This document shows positions 24,774 through 33,996 of a stretch of DNA of 64,000 nucleotides, piece after piece. The first letter of the stretch is position 1. Each line of letters begins with the position of its first letter. The notes below the pieces were generated by a model, which searched no databases, had not been told where the DNA came from, and was given only the letters and a program-made list of their open reading frames with translations. The DNA is from Pseudomonas azerbaijanoccidentalis. Lineage in GTDB: Bacteria > Pseudomonadota > Gammaproteobacteria > Pseudomonadales > Pseudomonadaceae. The stretch spans positions 91,846-155,845 of the forward strand of contig NZ_JAHSTU010000013.1 in NCBI RefSeq assembly GCF_019145495.1, given 5' to 3'. The position numbers and the translations under genes were made by a program.

Positions 24774-25521
24774 GCTTTGGCCCACAGACGCTGCATTTCG
24801 GATCACGCTTGACCCGCAACTCACGGAAACGCGAGCCCAGCGCATCGATCAACAACAGGCGCCCCACCAACGGTTCACCGAAACCCGCCAGCAACTTCAG
24901 CGCTTCGAGGGCTTGCAGGCTGCCCACCAGCCCGACCAACGGACCAACCACGCCGGCCTCGCTGCAGGTCAATTCGGCTTCACTGCCGTGCCCGTATAAA
25001 CAGTGGTAGCACGGGCTCTCCGGGCGGCGCGGGTCGAACACCGACAACTGCCCTTCCAGGCGAATCGCCGCGCCACTGACCAGCGGTTTCCCGCCAGCCA
25101 CACACGCAGCGTTGACCGCTTCGCGGGTAGAGAAATTGTCGGAACAGTCCAGGACCAGATCGACACCGGCCACGGCAGCGGCCAGGGAGTCTTCATCGAG
25201 TGCCGCGCGATGGGCGACCAGTTGGATGTCCGGATTGATTGCCGTCAGGCGCTTGAGCGCTGAGTCGACCTTGCTCATGCCGACGCTGTCGGTGTCGTGG
25301 ATGATCTGGCGTTGCAGGTTGGTCAGATCGACGGTGTCGAAATCCGCCAGATGCATTTCACCTACGCCCGCAGCCGCCAGATACAGCGCCACCGGAGCAC
25401 CAAGCCCGCCGAGGCCGACGATCAGTACGCGGCTTTCCTTGAGCCGCAACTGACCGTCGATATCGATGTGCTGCAACAGAATCTGCCGGCTGTAGCGCAG
25501 CAATTCCTGATCATTCAGCAT
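24766..25521 (-). CDS. moeB: Molybdopterin-synthase adenylyltransferase
   Basis: A 251-residue E1-like enzyme that adenylates the C-terminus of MoaD in molybdopterin synthesis. The nucleotide-binding motif VLIVGLGGLGAPVALYL is at about residues 33–49, and DCSDNFSTREAVN near 129. Zinc-binding Cys pairs are present: CYHCLYG near residue 170 and CSVCGP at the C-terminus. The paralogous family also includes ThiF, but the neighbours and length favour MoeB. It overlaps prmC by 7 bases and murI by 8. Confidence 0.92.
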   Translation of the reverse strand: MLNDQELLRYSRQILLQHIDIDGQLRLKESRVLIVGLGGLGAPVALYLAAAGVGEMHLADFDTVDLTNLQRQIIHDTDSVGMSKVDSALKRLTAINPDIQLVAHRAALDEDSLAAAVAGVDLVLDCSDNFSTREAVNAACVAGGKPLVSGAAIRLEGQLSVFDPRRPESPCYHCLYGHGSEAELTCSEAGVVGPLVGLVGSLQALEALKLLAGFGEPLVGRLLLIDALGSRFRELRVKRDPKCSVCGPKHA

Positions 25522-26345
25522 GGCAGACGCCCCAGACTGATGCGTTGATGACCACCCAGGTCGGTGCGGCTGTGGACTTCTTCAAAGCCGCGGGTCAGCA
25601 GCAGATCGCGCACCGCCTCGGCCTGATCGTAACCGTGCTCGAGCATCAGCCAGCCACCGGCCTCCAGATGATCCGGGGCCTGGGCGACGATCAAGCGCAA
25701 ATCGTCGAGCCCGTCGACGCCGGCCACCAACGCACTGGCCGGTTCGAAGCGCACATCACCTTCCACCAAGTGTGGATCGGCGGCGGCAATGTACGGCGGG
25801 TTGCTGATGATCAACTCAAAACGCTGACCTTGCAGCGCACTGAACCAGTGACTGCTGAGCACCGTGGCGTTGTTCAGGTGCAGACGCTGACGATTGCGTT
25901 CGGCCAGCGCTACGGCTTCCAGTACGCGGTCCACGGCGGTGACTTTCCACGCTGGACGCTCGCTGGCCAAGGCCAGGGCGATGGCGCCGCTGCCGGTGCC
26001 CAGGTCGAGGACTTTTGCCGGCGTGGCAGGCAGCAGTTCGAGTGCGGCTTCCACCAGCAGCTCGGTATCCGGGCGCGGGATCAATGTGTGCGGCGCCACT
26101 TCCAGATCGAGCTTCCAGAAACCTTGCTGCCCCAGAATGTAGGCCACCGGCTCGCCACCGCGACGGCGCTGCAAGTACTCGGCGAACGTCAGCGCCGCTT
26201 CGCTCGGCACAATTCGCTCCGGCCAGGTGTGCAAGAAGCTGCGGGACTTGCCCAACGCCGCCGCCAACAGTAACTCGGCATCCAGACGCGCCGTGGGCGA
26301 GTCAGGCAAATCAGCGGCGCGCAACAAACTGGCAATGATCGTCAT
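25515..26345 (-). CDS. prmC: Release factor glutamine methyltransferase
   Basis: A 276-residue SAM-dependent enzyme methylating the Gln of the GGQ motif in RF1 and RF2. The substrate motif SNPPYIA is near residue 182, and SAM motif I KVLDLGTGSGAIALALA near 114. The N-terminal helical domain binds the release factor. Its stop-to-start neighbour prfA is directly adjacent (0 bases), and prfA encodes its substrate. It overlaps moeB by 7 bases. Confidence 0.95.
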   Translation of the reverse strand: MTIIASLLRAADLPDSPTARLDAELLLAAALGKSRSFLHTWPERIVPSEAALTFAEYLQRRRGGEPVAYILGQQGFWKLDLEVAPHTLIPRPDTELLVEAALELLPATPAKVLDLGTGSGAIALALASERPAWKVTAVDRVLEAVALAERNRQRLHLNNATVLSSHWFSALQGQRFELIISNPPYIAAADPHLVEGDVRFEPASALVAGVDGLDDLRLIVAQAPDHLEAGGWLMLEHGYDQAEAVRDLLLTRGFEEVHSRTDLGGHQRISLGRLPC

Positions 26346-27428
26346 TTACTCACCTATCGCCGCGAGTTGATCCGCCTGGTACTCGGCCAACAACGGCTCG
26401 ATCACCGCATCGACGCCACCGGCGAGGATTTCGTCGAGCGAATACAGCGTCAGGTTGACCCGATGGTCGGTGACCCGGCCCTGAGCGAAGTTGTAGGTAC
26501 GGATGCGCTCGGAGCGGTCACCGGAACCGACCAGCAATTTACGCTCGCTGGCGATGGCATTAGCGGCGGCGCTGGTTTGCTGGTCGTTGAGCTTGGCCGA
26601 CAACCAGGACATCGCACGGGCACGGTTCTTGTGCTGCGAACGCTCTTCCTGGCACTCCACGACAATGCCGGACGGCAAGTGCGTGATGCGAATCGCCGAA
26701 TCGGTTTTGTTCACGTGCTGACCACCGGCACCGGAGGAACGGTACGTGTCGATCCGCAAATCCGCCGGGTTGATCTCGATGGCTTCCTGCTCGTCCGGCT
26801 CGGGCAATACCGCCACGGTGCAGGCAGAAGTGTGGATGCGACCTTGGGATTCGGTGGCCGGAACCCGTTGTACGCGGTGGGCTCCGGATTCGAATTTCAG
26901 CTTGCCGTAGACGTTGTCGCCTTCTACCCGGGCGATGACTTCTTTATAGCCGCCGTGCTCGCCTTCGTTTTCCGAGAGGATTTCCACACGCCAGCCGCGG
27001 CGCTCGGCGTACCGCGAATACATGCGGAACAGGTCGCCGGAGAAAATCGCCGCCTCGTCACCGCCGGTGCCGGCACGGATTTCGAGGAACACGTTACGCC
27101 CGTCGTTCGGGTCCTTGGGCAACAGCATGCGTTGCAGGCTGGCTTCCAGTTCGACCAGACGTTCTTTGGCTTCGCGGACTTCTTCCACGGCCATTTCGCG
27201 CATGTCCGGGTCGCTGTCCTTGAGCAGTGCCTGGGCACCTTCGAGGTCGCCTTGCACTTTAAGCAGCTGTTTATAGGTTTCGACGATCGGCTCGACTTCC
27301 GCGTATTCCTTGGAATAGGTGCGGAATTTGTTCTGATCGGAAATGACTTCGCCATCGCCAAGCAGGGCGGTCAGTTCCTCGAAACGGTCCTGGAGGATGT
27401 CCAGCTTATTGAGCAGTGACGCTTTCAT
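26346..27428 (-). CDS. prfA: Peptide chain release factor 1
   Basis: A 360-residue RF1 recognising UAA and UAG. The catalytic GGQ lies in RSSGAGGQHVNKTDSA near residue 233, and the codon-recognition PxT tripeptide region lies in the block before VLPEPDE (RVPATESQGRIHTS). Length is exactly that of the family. The ATG overlaps the hemA stop by four bases. GGQ methylation by the downstream prmC product fits the gene order. Confidence 0.97.
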   Translation of the reverse strand: MKASLLNKLDILQDRFEELTALLGDGEVISDQNKFRTYSKEYAEVEPIVETYKQLLKVQGDLEGAQALLKDSDPDMREMAVEEVREAKERLVELEASLQRMLLPKDPNDGRNVFLEIRAGTGGDEAAIFSGDLFRMYSRYAERRGWRVEILSENEGEHGGYKEVIARVEGDNVYGKLKFESGAHRVQRVPATESQGRIHTSACTVAVLPEPDEQEAIEINPADLRIDTYRSSGAGGQHVNKTDSAIRITHLPSGIVVECQEERSQHKNRARAMSWLSAKLNDQQTSAAANAIASERKLLVGSGDRSERIRTYNFAQGRVTDHRVNLTLYSLDEILAGGVDAVIEPLLAEYQADQLAAIGE

Positions 27429-28714
27429 TGCGGTTTCTTATCCGAAAAGCTTTCCGATGAGCCCTCATTGAGGGCAAAGAGTTCCTGGGCCATCGCCAGC
27501 GCATCGAGGCGACCTTCGGCAGAGAGCTTTTTCAACTGCACACTGGGTGCGTGCAAGAGCTTGTTGGTCAGGCCACGCGCCAATTGCACCAGCACTTCTT
27601 CGGCGCTGCTACCGTTGGCCAGCAGGCGCTGGGCCTTTTGCAATTCTTCGTCGCGCAGACGTTCGCTCTGTTGACGATAGGCCTTGAGCACGTCCACCGC
27701 CGCCAATTCGCGCAAGCGAACCATGAAATCCTCGGCGCCGACCGAGACCATCTCTTCCGCTGCCTGGGCTGCACCCTGACGACTCTTGAGGTTCTCGGCG
27801 ACCACTTCGTGGAGATCATCGACGCTGTACAGGTAAACGTCGTCCAACTCGCCGACTTCCGGCTCGATATCCCGCGGAACGGCGATATCCACCATGAAAA
27901 TCGGTTTGTGCTTGCGCAGCTTCAGGGCGCTCTCCACCGCGCCCTTGCCGAGAATCGGCAACTGGCTGGCGGTGGAACTGATGACGATGTCGCTGCGCAC
28001 CAGTTCGGCCGGGATGTCCGACAGCAGCACTGCGTGGGCACCGAACTGCTCGGCCAGAATGCTCGCACGCTCAAGGGTACGGTTGGCCACCACGATGCGC
28101 TTTACCCCCAGATCATGCAGATGACGGGCGACCAGGGTGATGGTCTCGCCGGCGCCGATCAACAAGGCCTGACTGCGCTGCAAGTCGCTGAAAATCTGTT
28201 TCGCCAGGCTGACCGCGGCAAACGCCACGGAAACCGGGTTTTCACCAATGGCGGTGTCGGTACGTACTTGCTTGGCCGCATTGAACGTGGCCTGGAACAG
28301 GCGCCCGAGCAACGGCCCGATGGTGCCGGCCTCGCGTGCCACGGCATAAGCCGATTTCATCTGGCCAAGAATCTGCGGCTCGCCCAACACCAGCGAATCG
28401 AGTCCGGAAGCCACGCGCATCATGTGACGAACTGCCGCATCATCTTCGTGCACATAACTGCTCGCGCGCAGCTCTTCGAGGCTCAAATGATGGTATTCGG
28501 CCAGCCAGCGCAGCACGATATCCGCCGACAGGTGATCCTGTTCTATATAGAGTTCACTGCGATTGCAGGTGGAGAGGATCGCAGCTTCGCGGCTGTCGGT
28601 GAGTCGGCAGAGCTGCTGCAAGGCCTCAACCAGCTGCTCAGGGGTAAAGGCCACGCGCTCGCGGACGTCTACTGAAGCAGTCTTGTGGTTAATACCGAGT
28701 GCAAGGAAGGCCAT
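27425..28714 (-). CDS. hemA: Glutamyl-tRNA reductase
   Basis: A 429-residue enzyme reducing glutamyl-tRNA to glutamate-1-semialdehyde, the first committed step of tetrapyrrole synthesis. The catalytic Cys is in LSTCNRSELY near residue 50; the NADPH-binding domain has LLIGAGETITLVA near 188; a C-terminal helical dimerisation domain follows. It is the first gene of a five-gene operon and diverges from the TPR lipoprotein gene. The promoter must lie in the 212-base shared intergenic region. Confidence 0.96.
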   Translation of the reverse strand: MAFLALGINHKTASVDVRERVAFTPEQLVEALQQLCRLTDSREAAILSTCNRSELYIEQDHLSADIVLRWLAEYHHLSLEELRASSYVHEDDAAVRHMMRVASGLDSLVLGEPQILGQMKSAYAVAREAGTIGPLLGRLFQATFNAAKQVRTDTAIGENPVSVAFAAVSLAKQIFSDLQRSQALLIGAGETITLVARHLHDLGVKRIVVANRTLERASILAEQFGAHAVLLSDIPAELVRSDIVISSTASQLPILGKGAVESALKLRKHKPIFMVDIAVPRDIEPEVGELDDVYLYSVDDLHEVVAENLKSRQGAAQAAEEMVSVGAEDFMVRLRELAAVDVLKAYRQQSERLRDEELQKAQRLLANGSSAEEVLVQLARGLTNKLLHAPSVQLKKLSAEGRLDALAMAQELFALNEGSSESFSDKKPQ

Positions 28715-28926
28715 TCAAAGTCGCTGATGGTGACGTGAAGCCGGCAATTGTCCTACTTCGTCAGATCGAGAACAACTACTCGATATCTATCGCCCCTGTA
28801 GGAAGCACCGCAGAGTGAGATCGCTTCTCGTTTACCGGGCATCGGGGTAAATTGCCGGGCCGGTTATGTTTGGCCCAAGGCTTGTGTCATGATGATCCGA
28901 CCGCAGGTTAGTCGTCCTCTTCCTAT

Positions 28927-30651
28927 ATGAATAGATCTTCCGCGTTGCTCCTCGCTTTTGTCTTCCTCAGCGGCTGCCAGGCCTTGGCACCCGTGGCGCC
29001 GGACGGTACGTCCGCGGCTGAAGACAGCACTCCGGCACCTGAAAAGCCCAAGGTTTACAGCTCATTCAGCGAAGACACGGTCTTCAGCCTGTTGAGCGCC
29101 GAACTGGCTGGCCAGCGCAATCGCTTCGATATTGCCCTGGACAACTATGTAACCCAGGCCATCAACACCCAGGATCCGGGCATTTCCGAGCGGGCATTCC
29201 GTATCGCCGAATACCTGGGCGCCGATCAGGCCGCCCTGGACACCGCGTTGATCTGGGCGAAAAACGCCCCGGACGATCTTGAAGCGCAACGCGCCGCGGC
29301 CGTACAACTGGCACGCGCTGGGCGTTACGACGACTCCATGGTCTATATGGAGAAAGTCCTGCAAGGCAAAGGCGACACGCATTTCGACTTCCTCGCCTTG
29401 TCTGCCGCCGATACCGACCAGGACACCCGCAACGGCTTGATGCAGAGTTTTGACCGTTTGCTGCAACGCCACCCGAACAACGGCCAGCTGATTTTCGGCA
29501 AGGCCCTGCTGCTGCAACAGGACGGCGACTCCAAAGGTGCACTGGCACTCCTGGAAGACAACCCGCCGGACGACGGTGAAATTGCTCCGATTCTGCTGCG
29601 TGCGCGCCTGCTGCAAAGCCTCGACCGCGGCGACGAAGCATTGCCGTTGCTGCAAAAAAGCATCAAGAAATACCCGGACGACAAGCGCCTGCGCCTGACT
29701 TACGCACGCATGCTGGTTGAACAGGACCGCATGGACGACGCCAAGGCCGAGTTCTCGAGCCTGGTTCAGCAATACCCGGATGACGATGAACTGCGTTACT
29801 CGCTGGCACTGGTTTGTCTCGAAGCCAAAGCTTGGGACGAAGCCAAGGGCTACCTGGAAGACCTGATCGCACGGGAAAGCCACGTCGACTCGGCGCACTT
29901 GAACCTGGGCCGCATCGCCGAAGAGCGCAATGACCCGCAAGGCGCATTGATCGAGTACGGCCAGGTCGGGCCGGGCAATGACTATCTGCCGGCACAATTG
30001 CGCCAGGCCGACATCCTGATGAACAACGGCAAGACCGCTGAAGCCCAGAGCAAGCTCGCAGCCCAGCGCGATGAGCAACCGGACTACGCGATCCAGCTGT
30101 ACCTGATCGAAGCCGAAACCCTGTCCGCCAACAACCAGCCCGACAAGGCCTTCGCAGTGCTGCAACAAGCGCTGCAAAAGTACCCGGACGACCTCAACCT
30201 GCTTTATACCCGCGCGATGCAGGCGGAAAAACGCAATGACCTGGCGCAGATGGAAAAAGACCTGCGCCTGATCATCAAGCGTGACCCCGACAACGCCATG
30301 GCGTTGAACGCACTCGGCTATACCCTGTCCGATCGCACGACCCGCTACGTCGAGGCCAAGGCCTTGATCGAGCAGGCGCACCAGATCAACCCGGAAGATC
30401 CCGCGGTACTCGACAGCCTCGGCTGGGTGAATTACCGCATGGGCAATCTCGACGAAGCCGAGCGTCTGCTGCGCCAGGCCCTGGAACGCTTCCCGGACCA
30501 GGAAGTCGCCGCGCACCTGGGCGAAGTCCTGTGGGCCAACGGCAAGCAACGCGAAGCCAGGCAAATCTGGAGCAAGTTCCTCAAGGAACAACCCGACAGC
30601 CCTACCCTGCGCAGCACCATCAAGCGCCTGACCGGATCAGAGACTCTTTAA
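28927..30651 (+). CDS. TPR-repeat lipoprotein
   Basis: A 574-residue exported lipoprotein. The signal MNRSSALLLAFVFLSGC has lipobox LSGC (Cys17). The rest is mainly tetratricopeptide repeats, with recurring blocks such as YPDDKRLRLTYARML, YPDDLNLLYTRAM and the C-terminal NPEDPAVLDSLGWVNYRMGN; about a dozen helix pairs are expected. Its position before lolB matches P. aeruginosa PA4667. A scaffold role in outer-membrane assembly or envelope processes is plausible but not shown. It lies 4 bases before lolB, a likely operon. Confidence 0.87.
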   Translation: MNRSSALLLAFVFLSGCQALAPVAPDGTSAAEDSTPAPEKPKVYSSFSEDTVFSLLSAELAGQRNRFDIALDNYVTQAINTQDPGISERAFRIAEYLGADQAALDTALIWAKNAPDDLEAQRAAAVQLARAGRYDDSMVYMEKVLQGKGDTHFDFLALSAADTDQDTRNGLMQSFDRLLQRHPNNGQLIFGKALLLQQDGDSKGALALLEDNPPDDGEIAPILLRARLLQSLDRGDEALPLLQKSIKKYPDDKRLRLTYARMLVEQDRMDDAKAEFSSLVQQYPDDDELRYSLALVCLEAKAWDEAKGYLEDLIARESHVDSAHLNLGRIAEERNDPQGALIEYGQVGPGNDYLPAQLRQADILMNNGKTAEAQSKLAAQRDEQPDYAIQLYLIEAETLSANNQPDKAFAVLQQALQKYPDDLNLLYTRAMQAEKRNDLAQMEKDLRLIIKRDPDNAMALNALGYTLSDRTTRYVEAKALIEQAHQINPEDPAVLDSLGWVNYRMGNLDEAERLLRQALERFPDQEVAAHLGEVLWANGKQREARQIWSKFLKEQPDSPTLRSTIKRLTGSETL

Positions 30652-30655
30652 GATT

Positions 30656-31273
30656 ATGTTTTTGCGCCACATCATTGTTTTCAGCTTCATCGCCCTGCTC
30701 GCCGGTTGCGCGGGTTTCGGTGCCCGCGAATCGGTCGAGGGTCACGGCAATCCCGCCCAATGGCGTGAGCACAAAGAACAGCTCGCGGGCCTTGATGGCT
30801 GGCAGATCGACGGCAAAATCGGCATTCGTGCACCAAAAGATTCGGGCAGCGGCACGCTGTTCTGGTTGCAGCGCCAGGATTACTACGACATTCGCCTTTC
30901 CGGCCCATTGGGTCGCGGAGCCGCTCGCCTGACCGGGCGCCCGGGCAAGGTTTCGCTGGAAGTTGCCAACCAGGGGCGCTACGAAGCGGTCTCTCCGGAT
31001 GCTCTGCTTGAAGAGCAAATGGGCTGGAAACTACCGGTCGCCAACCTGGCCTGGTGGGTCCGCGGGCTTCCTGCTCCGGACAGCAAAAGCCGCCTGACGC
31101 TGGATGGCGACAGCCGTTTGGCCAATCTTGAACAGGACGGTTGGCAGGTGGAGTACACCGCCTATACCGAACAAAACGGCTACTGGTTGCCCGAGCGGAT
31201 CAAACTCCACGGCACCGACCTTGATGTCACGCTGGTGATCAAGGCCTGGCAGCCACGCAAACTGGGGCAATGA
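30656..31273 (+). CDS. lolB: Outer-membrane lipoprotein receptor LolB
   Basis: A 205-residue lipoprotein that takes lipoproteins from LolA and inserts them in the outer membrane. The signal MFLRHIIVFSFIALLAGC has lipobox LAGC. The open beta-barrel core shows WQIDGKIGIRAPKDSGSGTLFW near residue 47 and the typical WWVRGLPAP block near 131. It lies between the TPR lipoprotein gene and ispE with gaps of 4 and 1 base. Confidence 0.94.
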   Translation: MFLRHIIVFSFIALLAGCAGFGARESVEGHGNPAQWREHKEQLAGLDGWQIDGKIGIRAPKDSGSGTLFWLQRQDYYDIRLSGPLGRGAARLTGRPGKVSLEVANQGRYEAVSPDALLEEQMGWKLPVANLAWWVRGLPAPDSKSRLTLDGDSRLANLEQDGWQVEYTAYTEQNGYWLPERIKLHGTDLDVTLVIKAWQPRKLGQ

Positions 31274-31274
31274 C

Positions 31275-32126
31275 ATGCCGGCCACTCGCCTGACGCTGCC
31301 CTCGCCAGCCAAACTCAATCTGATGCTGCACATTCTGGGTCGTCGTGAAGACGGCTACCACGAACTGCAGACAATGTTTCAGTTCCTCGACTACGGCGAC
31401 GAAATCACCTTCGCCGTTCGCGATGACGGTGTGATCCAACTGCACACCGCGTTCGAAGGCGTTCCTCACGACAGCAACCTGATCGTCAAGGCTGCGAAAA
31501 AACTTCAGGAGCAATCCGGTTGCTCCCTCGGCATCGATATCTGGATTGAAAAAATCCTGCCCATGGGCGGCGGGATCGGCGGCGGCAGTTCGAACGCAGC
31601 CACCACGCTGCTCGGCCTGAACCATCTCTGGCAACTGGGCTGGGATGAGGATCGGCTGGCTGCACTGGGCCTGACGCTGGGTGCCGACGTCCCGGTTTTC
31701 GTGCGCGGTCATGCGGCTTTCGCTGAAGGCGTTGGCGAGAAACTGACCCCGGTCGACCCGGAAGAACCGTGGTATCTCGTGCTCGTACCGCAAGTCTCTG
31801 TTAGTACGGCAGAAATTTTTTCCGATCCGTTGTTGACACGTAACACGCCTCCCATTAAAGTGCGCCCCGTTCCCAAGGGAAACAGTCGTAATGACTGCTT
31901 GCCGGTGGTAACAAGGCGTTATCCAGAGGTACGTAACGCTTTGAATTTGTTAGGTAAATTTACCGAAGCAAAACTCACCGGAACTGGAAGTTGTGTGTTT
32001 GGGGGCTTCCCAAGCAAAGCTGAAGCTGATAAAGTCTCGGCCCTTCTTACAGAGACCCTTACAGGGTTTGTAGCAAAAGGAAGCAACATTTCGATGTTGC
32101 ATCGCAAGCTGCAAAGTCTGCTCTAA
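31275..32126 (+). CDS. ispE: 4-diphosphocytidyl-2-C-methyl-D-erythritol kinase
   Basis: A 283-residue GHMP kinase of the MEP isoprenoid pathway, phosphorylating CDP-ME with ATP. The N-terminal PSPAKLNLMLHILGRREDGYH, the ATP loop PMGGGIGGGSSNAATTL (near 96) and the C-terminal LTGTGSCVFGGF are intact. The last third of the gene, from about 31795, uses AT-rich codons (tta, gta, gaa, aca) unlike its first two thirds, and contains a promoter-like sequence at 31833–31861. The reading frame is unbroken and the protein motifs are normal. Confidence 0.95.
   Translation: MPATRLTLPSPAKLNLMLHILGRREDGYHELQTMFQFLDYGDEITFAVRDDGVIQLHTAFEGVPHDSNLIVKAAKKLQEQSGCSLGIDIWIEKILPMGGGIGGGSSNAATTLLGLNHLWQLGWDEDRLAALGLTLGADVPVFVRGHAAFAEGVGEKLTPVDPEEPWYLVLVPQVSVSTAEIFSDPLLTRNTPPIKVRPVPKGNSRNDCLPVVTRRYPEVRNALNLLGKFTEAKLTGTGSCVFGGFPSKAEADKVSALLTETLTGFVAKGSNISMLHRKLQSLL
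31833..31861 (+). promoter_or_regulatory. Promoter inside ispE, toward tRNA-Gln and prs
   Basis: A perfect -35 hexamer TTGACA (31833–31838), a 17-base spacer and TAAAGT (31856–31861; four of six match TATAAT). It lies in the AT-rich last third of ispE and reads toward tRNA-Gln 300 bases downstream. Transcription would start near 31868. Confidence 0.6.
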
Positions 32127-32132
32127 AGGAAC

Positions 32133-32149
32133 CGATTACTGGGTAATCG
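32133..32149 (+). other. Small perfect hairpin between ispE and tRNA-Gln
   Basis: CGATTAC and GTAATCG are perfect inverted 7-base arms around TGG, just after the ispE stop and 13 bases before the tRNA. It lacks a T-run, so a processing or boundary element is likelier than a terminator. Confidence 0.4.
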
Positions 32150-32162
32150 TTGCAACAGATAC

Positions 32163-32237
32163 AGGGGCGTCGCCAAGCGGTAAGGCAGCAGGTTTTGATC
32201 CTGCCATGCGTTGGTTCGAATCCAGCCGCCCCTGCCA
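32163..32237 (+). tRNA. tRNA-Gln (anticodon TTG)
   Basis: The 75-base cloverleaf is complete. Acceptor arms AGGGGCG and CGCCCCT pair fully, the anticodon stem GCAGG/CCTGC encloses loop TTTTGAT with anticodon TTG, and the T arm GTTGG-TTCGAATC-CAGCC is regular. Discriminator G and an encoded CCA follow. It lies between ispE and prs, on the same strand, and is probably processed from their shared transcript or made from the promoter inside ispE. Confidence 0.96.
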
Positions 32238-32282
32238 TTTTCTATACTCATCCAGGTTACCCTCAGCCTCTAGGTACTGCGC

Positions 32283-33224
32283 GTGTCCAAGATGATGGTC
32301 TTTACGGGGAATGCTAACCCCGATCTGGCTCGGCGTGTCGTACGTCAGCTGCATATCCCTCTCGGTGACATCTCTGTCGGTAAGTTTTCCGACGGCGAAA
32401 TTACAGCCGAGATCAATGAAAACGTTCGCGGTAAAGACGTTTTCATTATTCAGCCGACTTGCGCTCCGACCAACGATAACCTGATGGAACTGGTAGTGAT
32501 GGCTGATGCCTTCCGCCGCTCCTCGGCTACTCGTATCACTGCTGTTATTCCTTACTTTGGTTATGCCCGTCAGGATCGCCGTCCGCGTTCCGCACGTGTA
32601 GCTATCAGCGCGAAAGTCGTTGCTGACATGCTTACCGTAGTCGGCATCGATCGTGTTCTCACGGTCGATCTGCATGCTGACCAAATCCAGGGTTTCTTCG
32701 ATATTCCGGTAGATAACATCTACGGCTCCCCGGTTCTGGTGGATGACATTGAAGATCAGCGCTTCGAAAACCTAATGATCGTGTCCCCGGACATTGGTGG
32801 CGTCGTGCGTGCACGTGCCGTTGCCAAATCCCTGGGCGTGGATCTCGGGATCATCGACAAACGCCGTGAGAAAGCCAATCACTCTGAAGTGATGCATATC
32901 ATCGGTGATGTCGAAGGGCGTACCTGTATTCTGGTCGATGACATGGTCGATACCGCCGGCACCCTGTGCCACGCGGCGAAGGCCTTGAAAGAGCATGGCG
33001 CAGCCAAGGTTTTCGCCTACTGCACGCACCCTGTGCTGTCGGGTCGGGCAATCGAAAACATTGAAAATTCCGTGCTGGACGAGCTGGTGGTGACCAACAC
33101 CATCCCGCTGTCCGCTGCAGCACAAGCCTGTGCGCGTATCCGTCAACTGGATATCGCACCGGTAGTTGCCGAGGCGGTCCGCCGCATCAGCAATGAAGAA
33201 TCGATCAGCGCGATGTTCCGCTAA
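32283..33224 (+). CDS. prs: Ribose-phosphate pyrophosphokinase
   Basis: A 313-residue PRPP synthetase, supplying the substrate of hpt and upp as well as of His, Trp and nucleotide synthesis. The GTG start gives the family N-terminus MSKMMVFTGNANPDLA; the ribose-5-phosphate loop CILVDDMVDTAGTLCHAA is near residue 217, and the ATP-site VDLHADQIQGFFDIP near 128. Early codons are relatively AT-rich, as in the end of ispE. It is closed by a strong terminator. Confidence 0.97.
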   Translation: MSKMMVFTGNANPDLARRVVRQLHIPLGDISVGKFSDGEITAEINENVRGKDVFIIQPTCAPTNDNLMELVVMADAFRRSSATRITAVIPYFGYARQDRRPRSARVAISAKVVADMLTVVGIDRVLTVDLHADQIQGFFDIPVDNIYGSPVLVDDIEDQRFENLMIVSPDIGGVVRARAVAKSLGVDLGIIDKRREKANHSEVMHIIGDVEGRTCILVDDMVDTAGTLCHAAKALKEHGAAKVFAYCTHPVLSGRAIENIENSVLDELVVTNTIPLSAAAQACARIRQLDIAPVVAEAVRRISNEESISAMFR

Positions 33225-33257
33225 GGGCCCTGCCCTTCTCGAAATGTCTCGTTGACG

Positions 33258-33302
33258 AAAAGCGCCCCGCCCCGGCATTCCTGTCGGGGCGGGGCTTTTT
33301 TG
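33258..33302 (+). terminator. Rho-independent terminator of prs
   Basis: GCCCCGCCCCG and CGGGGCGGGGC arms flank a 10-base loop and end in TTTTTT. An upstream A-run makes it partly bidirectional. Confidence 0.95.
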
Positions 33303-33366
33303 CCCATATCGCCTTTAGCGCTGGTCGCAAACGCTGGGGCGAATGTGGTTATTTTGGAGATACAAC

Positions 33367-33969
33367 ATGAACGATTTTACTCTGAATGCTGAAGTGCGTT
33401 CCGACCTGGGGAAAGGTGCGAGCCGCCGCCTGCGTCGTCTCGCAAGCCTGGTTCCAGCTGTAGTTTACGGTGGCGAAAAAGCCCCTGAATCCATCAGCAT
33501 GCTGGCCAAAGAAGTTGCCAAACTGCTCGAAAACGAAGCGGCTTACAGCCACATCATCGAGCTGAACGTTGGTGGCACCAAGCAGAACGTCGTGATCAAA
33601 GCCCTGCAGCGTCACCCGGCCAAAGGCCACGTGATGCACGCTGACTTCGTACGCGTAGTAGCTGGCCAGAAACTGACCGCTATCGTTCCAGTGCACTTCA
33701 TCAACGAAGAAGCACCGACCAAGAAAGGCGGCGAAATCTCGCACGTAACTTCGGAAATCGAAGTTTCCTGCCTGCCGAAAGACCTGCCTGAATTCATCGA
33801 AGTCGATCTGGCTAACGCCGAAATCGGTTCGATCATTCACCTGTCGGACCTCAAAGCCCCTAAAGGCGTTGAGTTCGTGGCTCTGGCACACGGCGATGAC
33901 AAGGCTGTTGCCAACGTCCACGCTCCACGTGTTGCTCCAGAAGCTACCGAAGAAGGCGCAGCAGAGTAA
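33367..33969 (+). CDS. rplY: 50S ribosomal protein L25 (Ctc/TL5 type)
   Basis: A 200-residue protein binding 5S rRNA. Its N-terminal L25 domain (FTLNAEVRSDLGKGASRRLR) is followed by the TL5-type C-terminal beta domain, giving the long bacterial form; E. coli L25 is about 94 residues and lacks it. GGAGA precedes the ATG at 33367; the eight-codon upstream extension is discarded. Codon use is that of a highly expressed gene (gaa, aaa, gtt). An extended inverted repeat lies between this gene and pth. Confidence 0.95.
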   Translation: MNDFTLNAEVRSDLGKGASRRLRRLASLVPAVVYGGEKAPESISMLAKEVAKLLENEAAYSHIIELNVGGTKQNVVIKALQRHPAKGHVMHADFVRVVAGQKLTAIVPVHFINEEAPTKKGGEISHVTSEIEVSCLPKDLPEFIEVDLANAEIGSIIHLSDLKAPKGVEFVALAHGDDKAVANVHAPRVAPEATEEGAAE

Positions 33970-33996
33970 TTCACTCTGTCATGCCTGAGTGAACAA

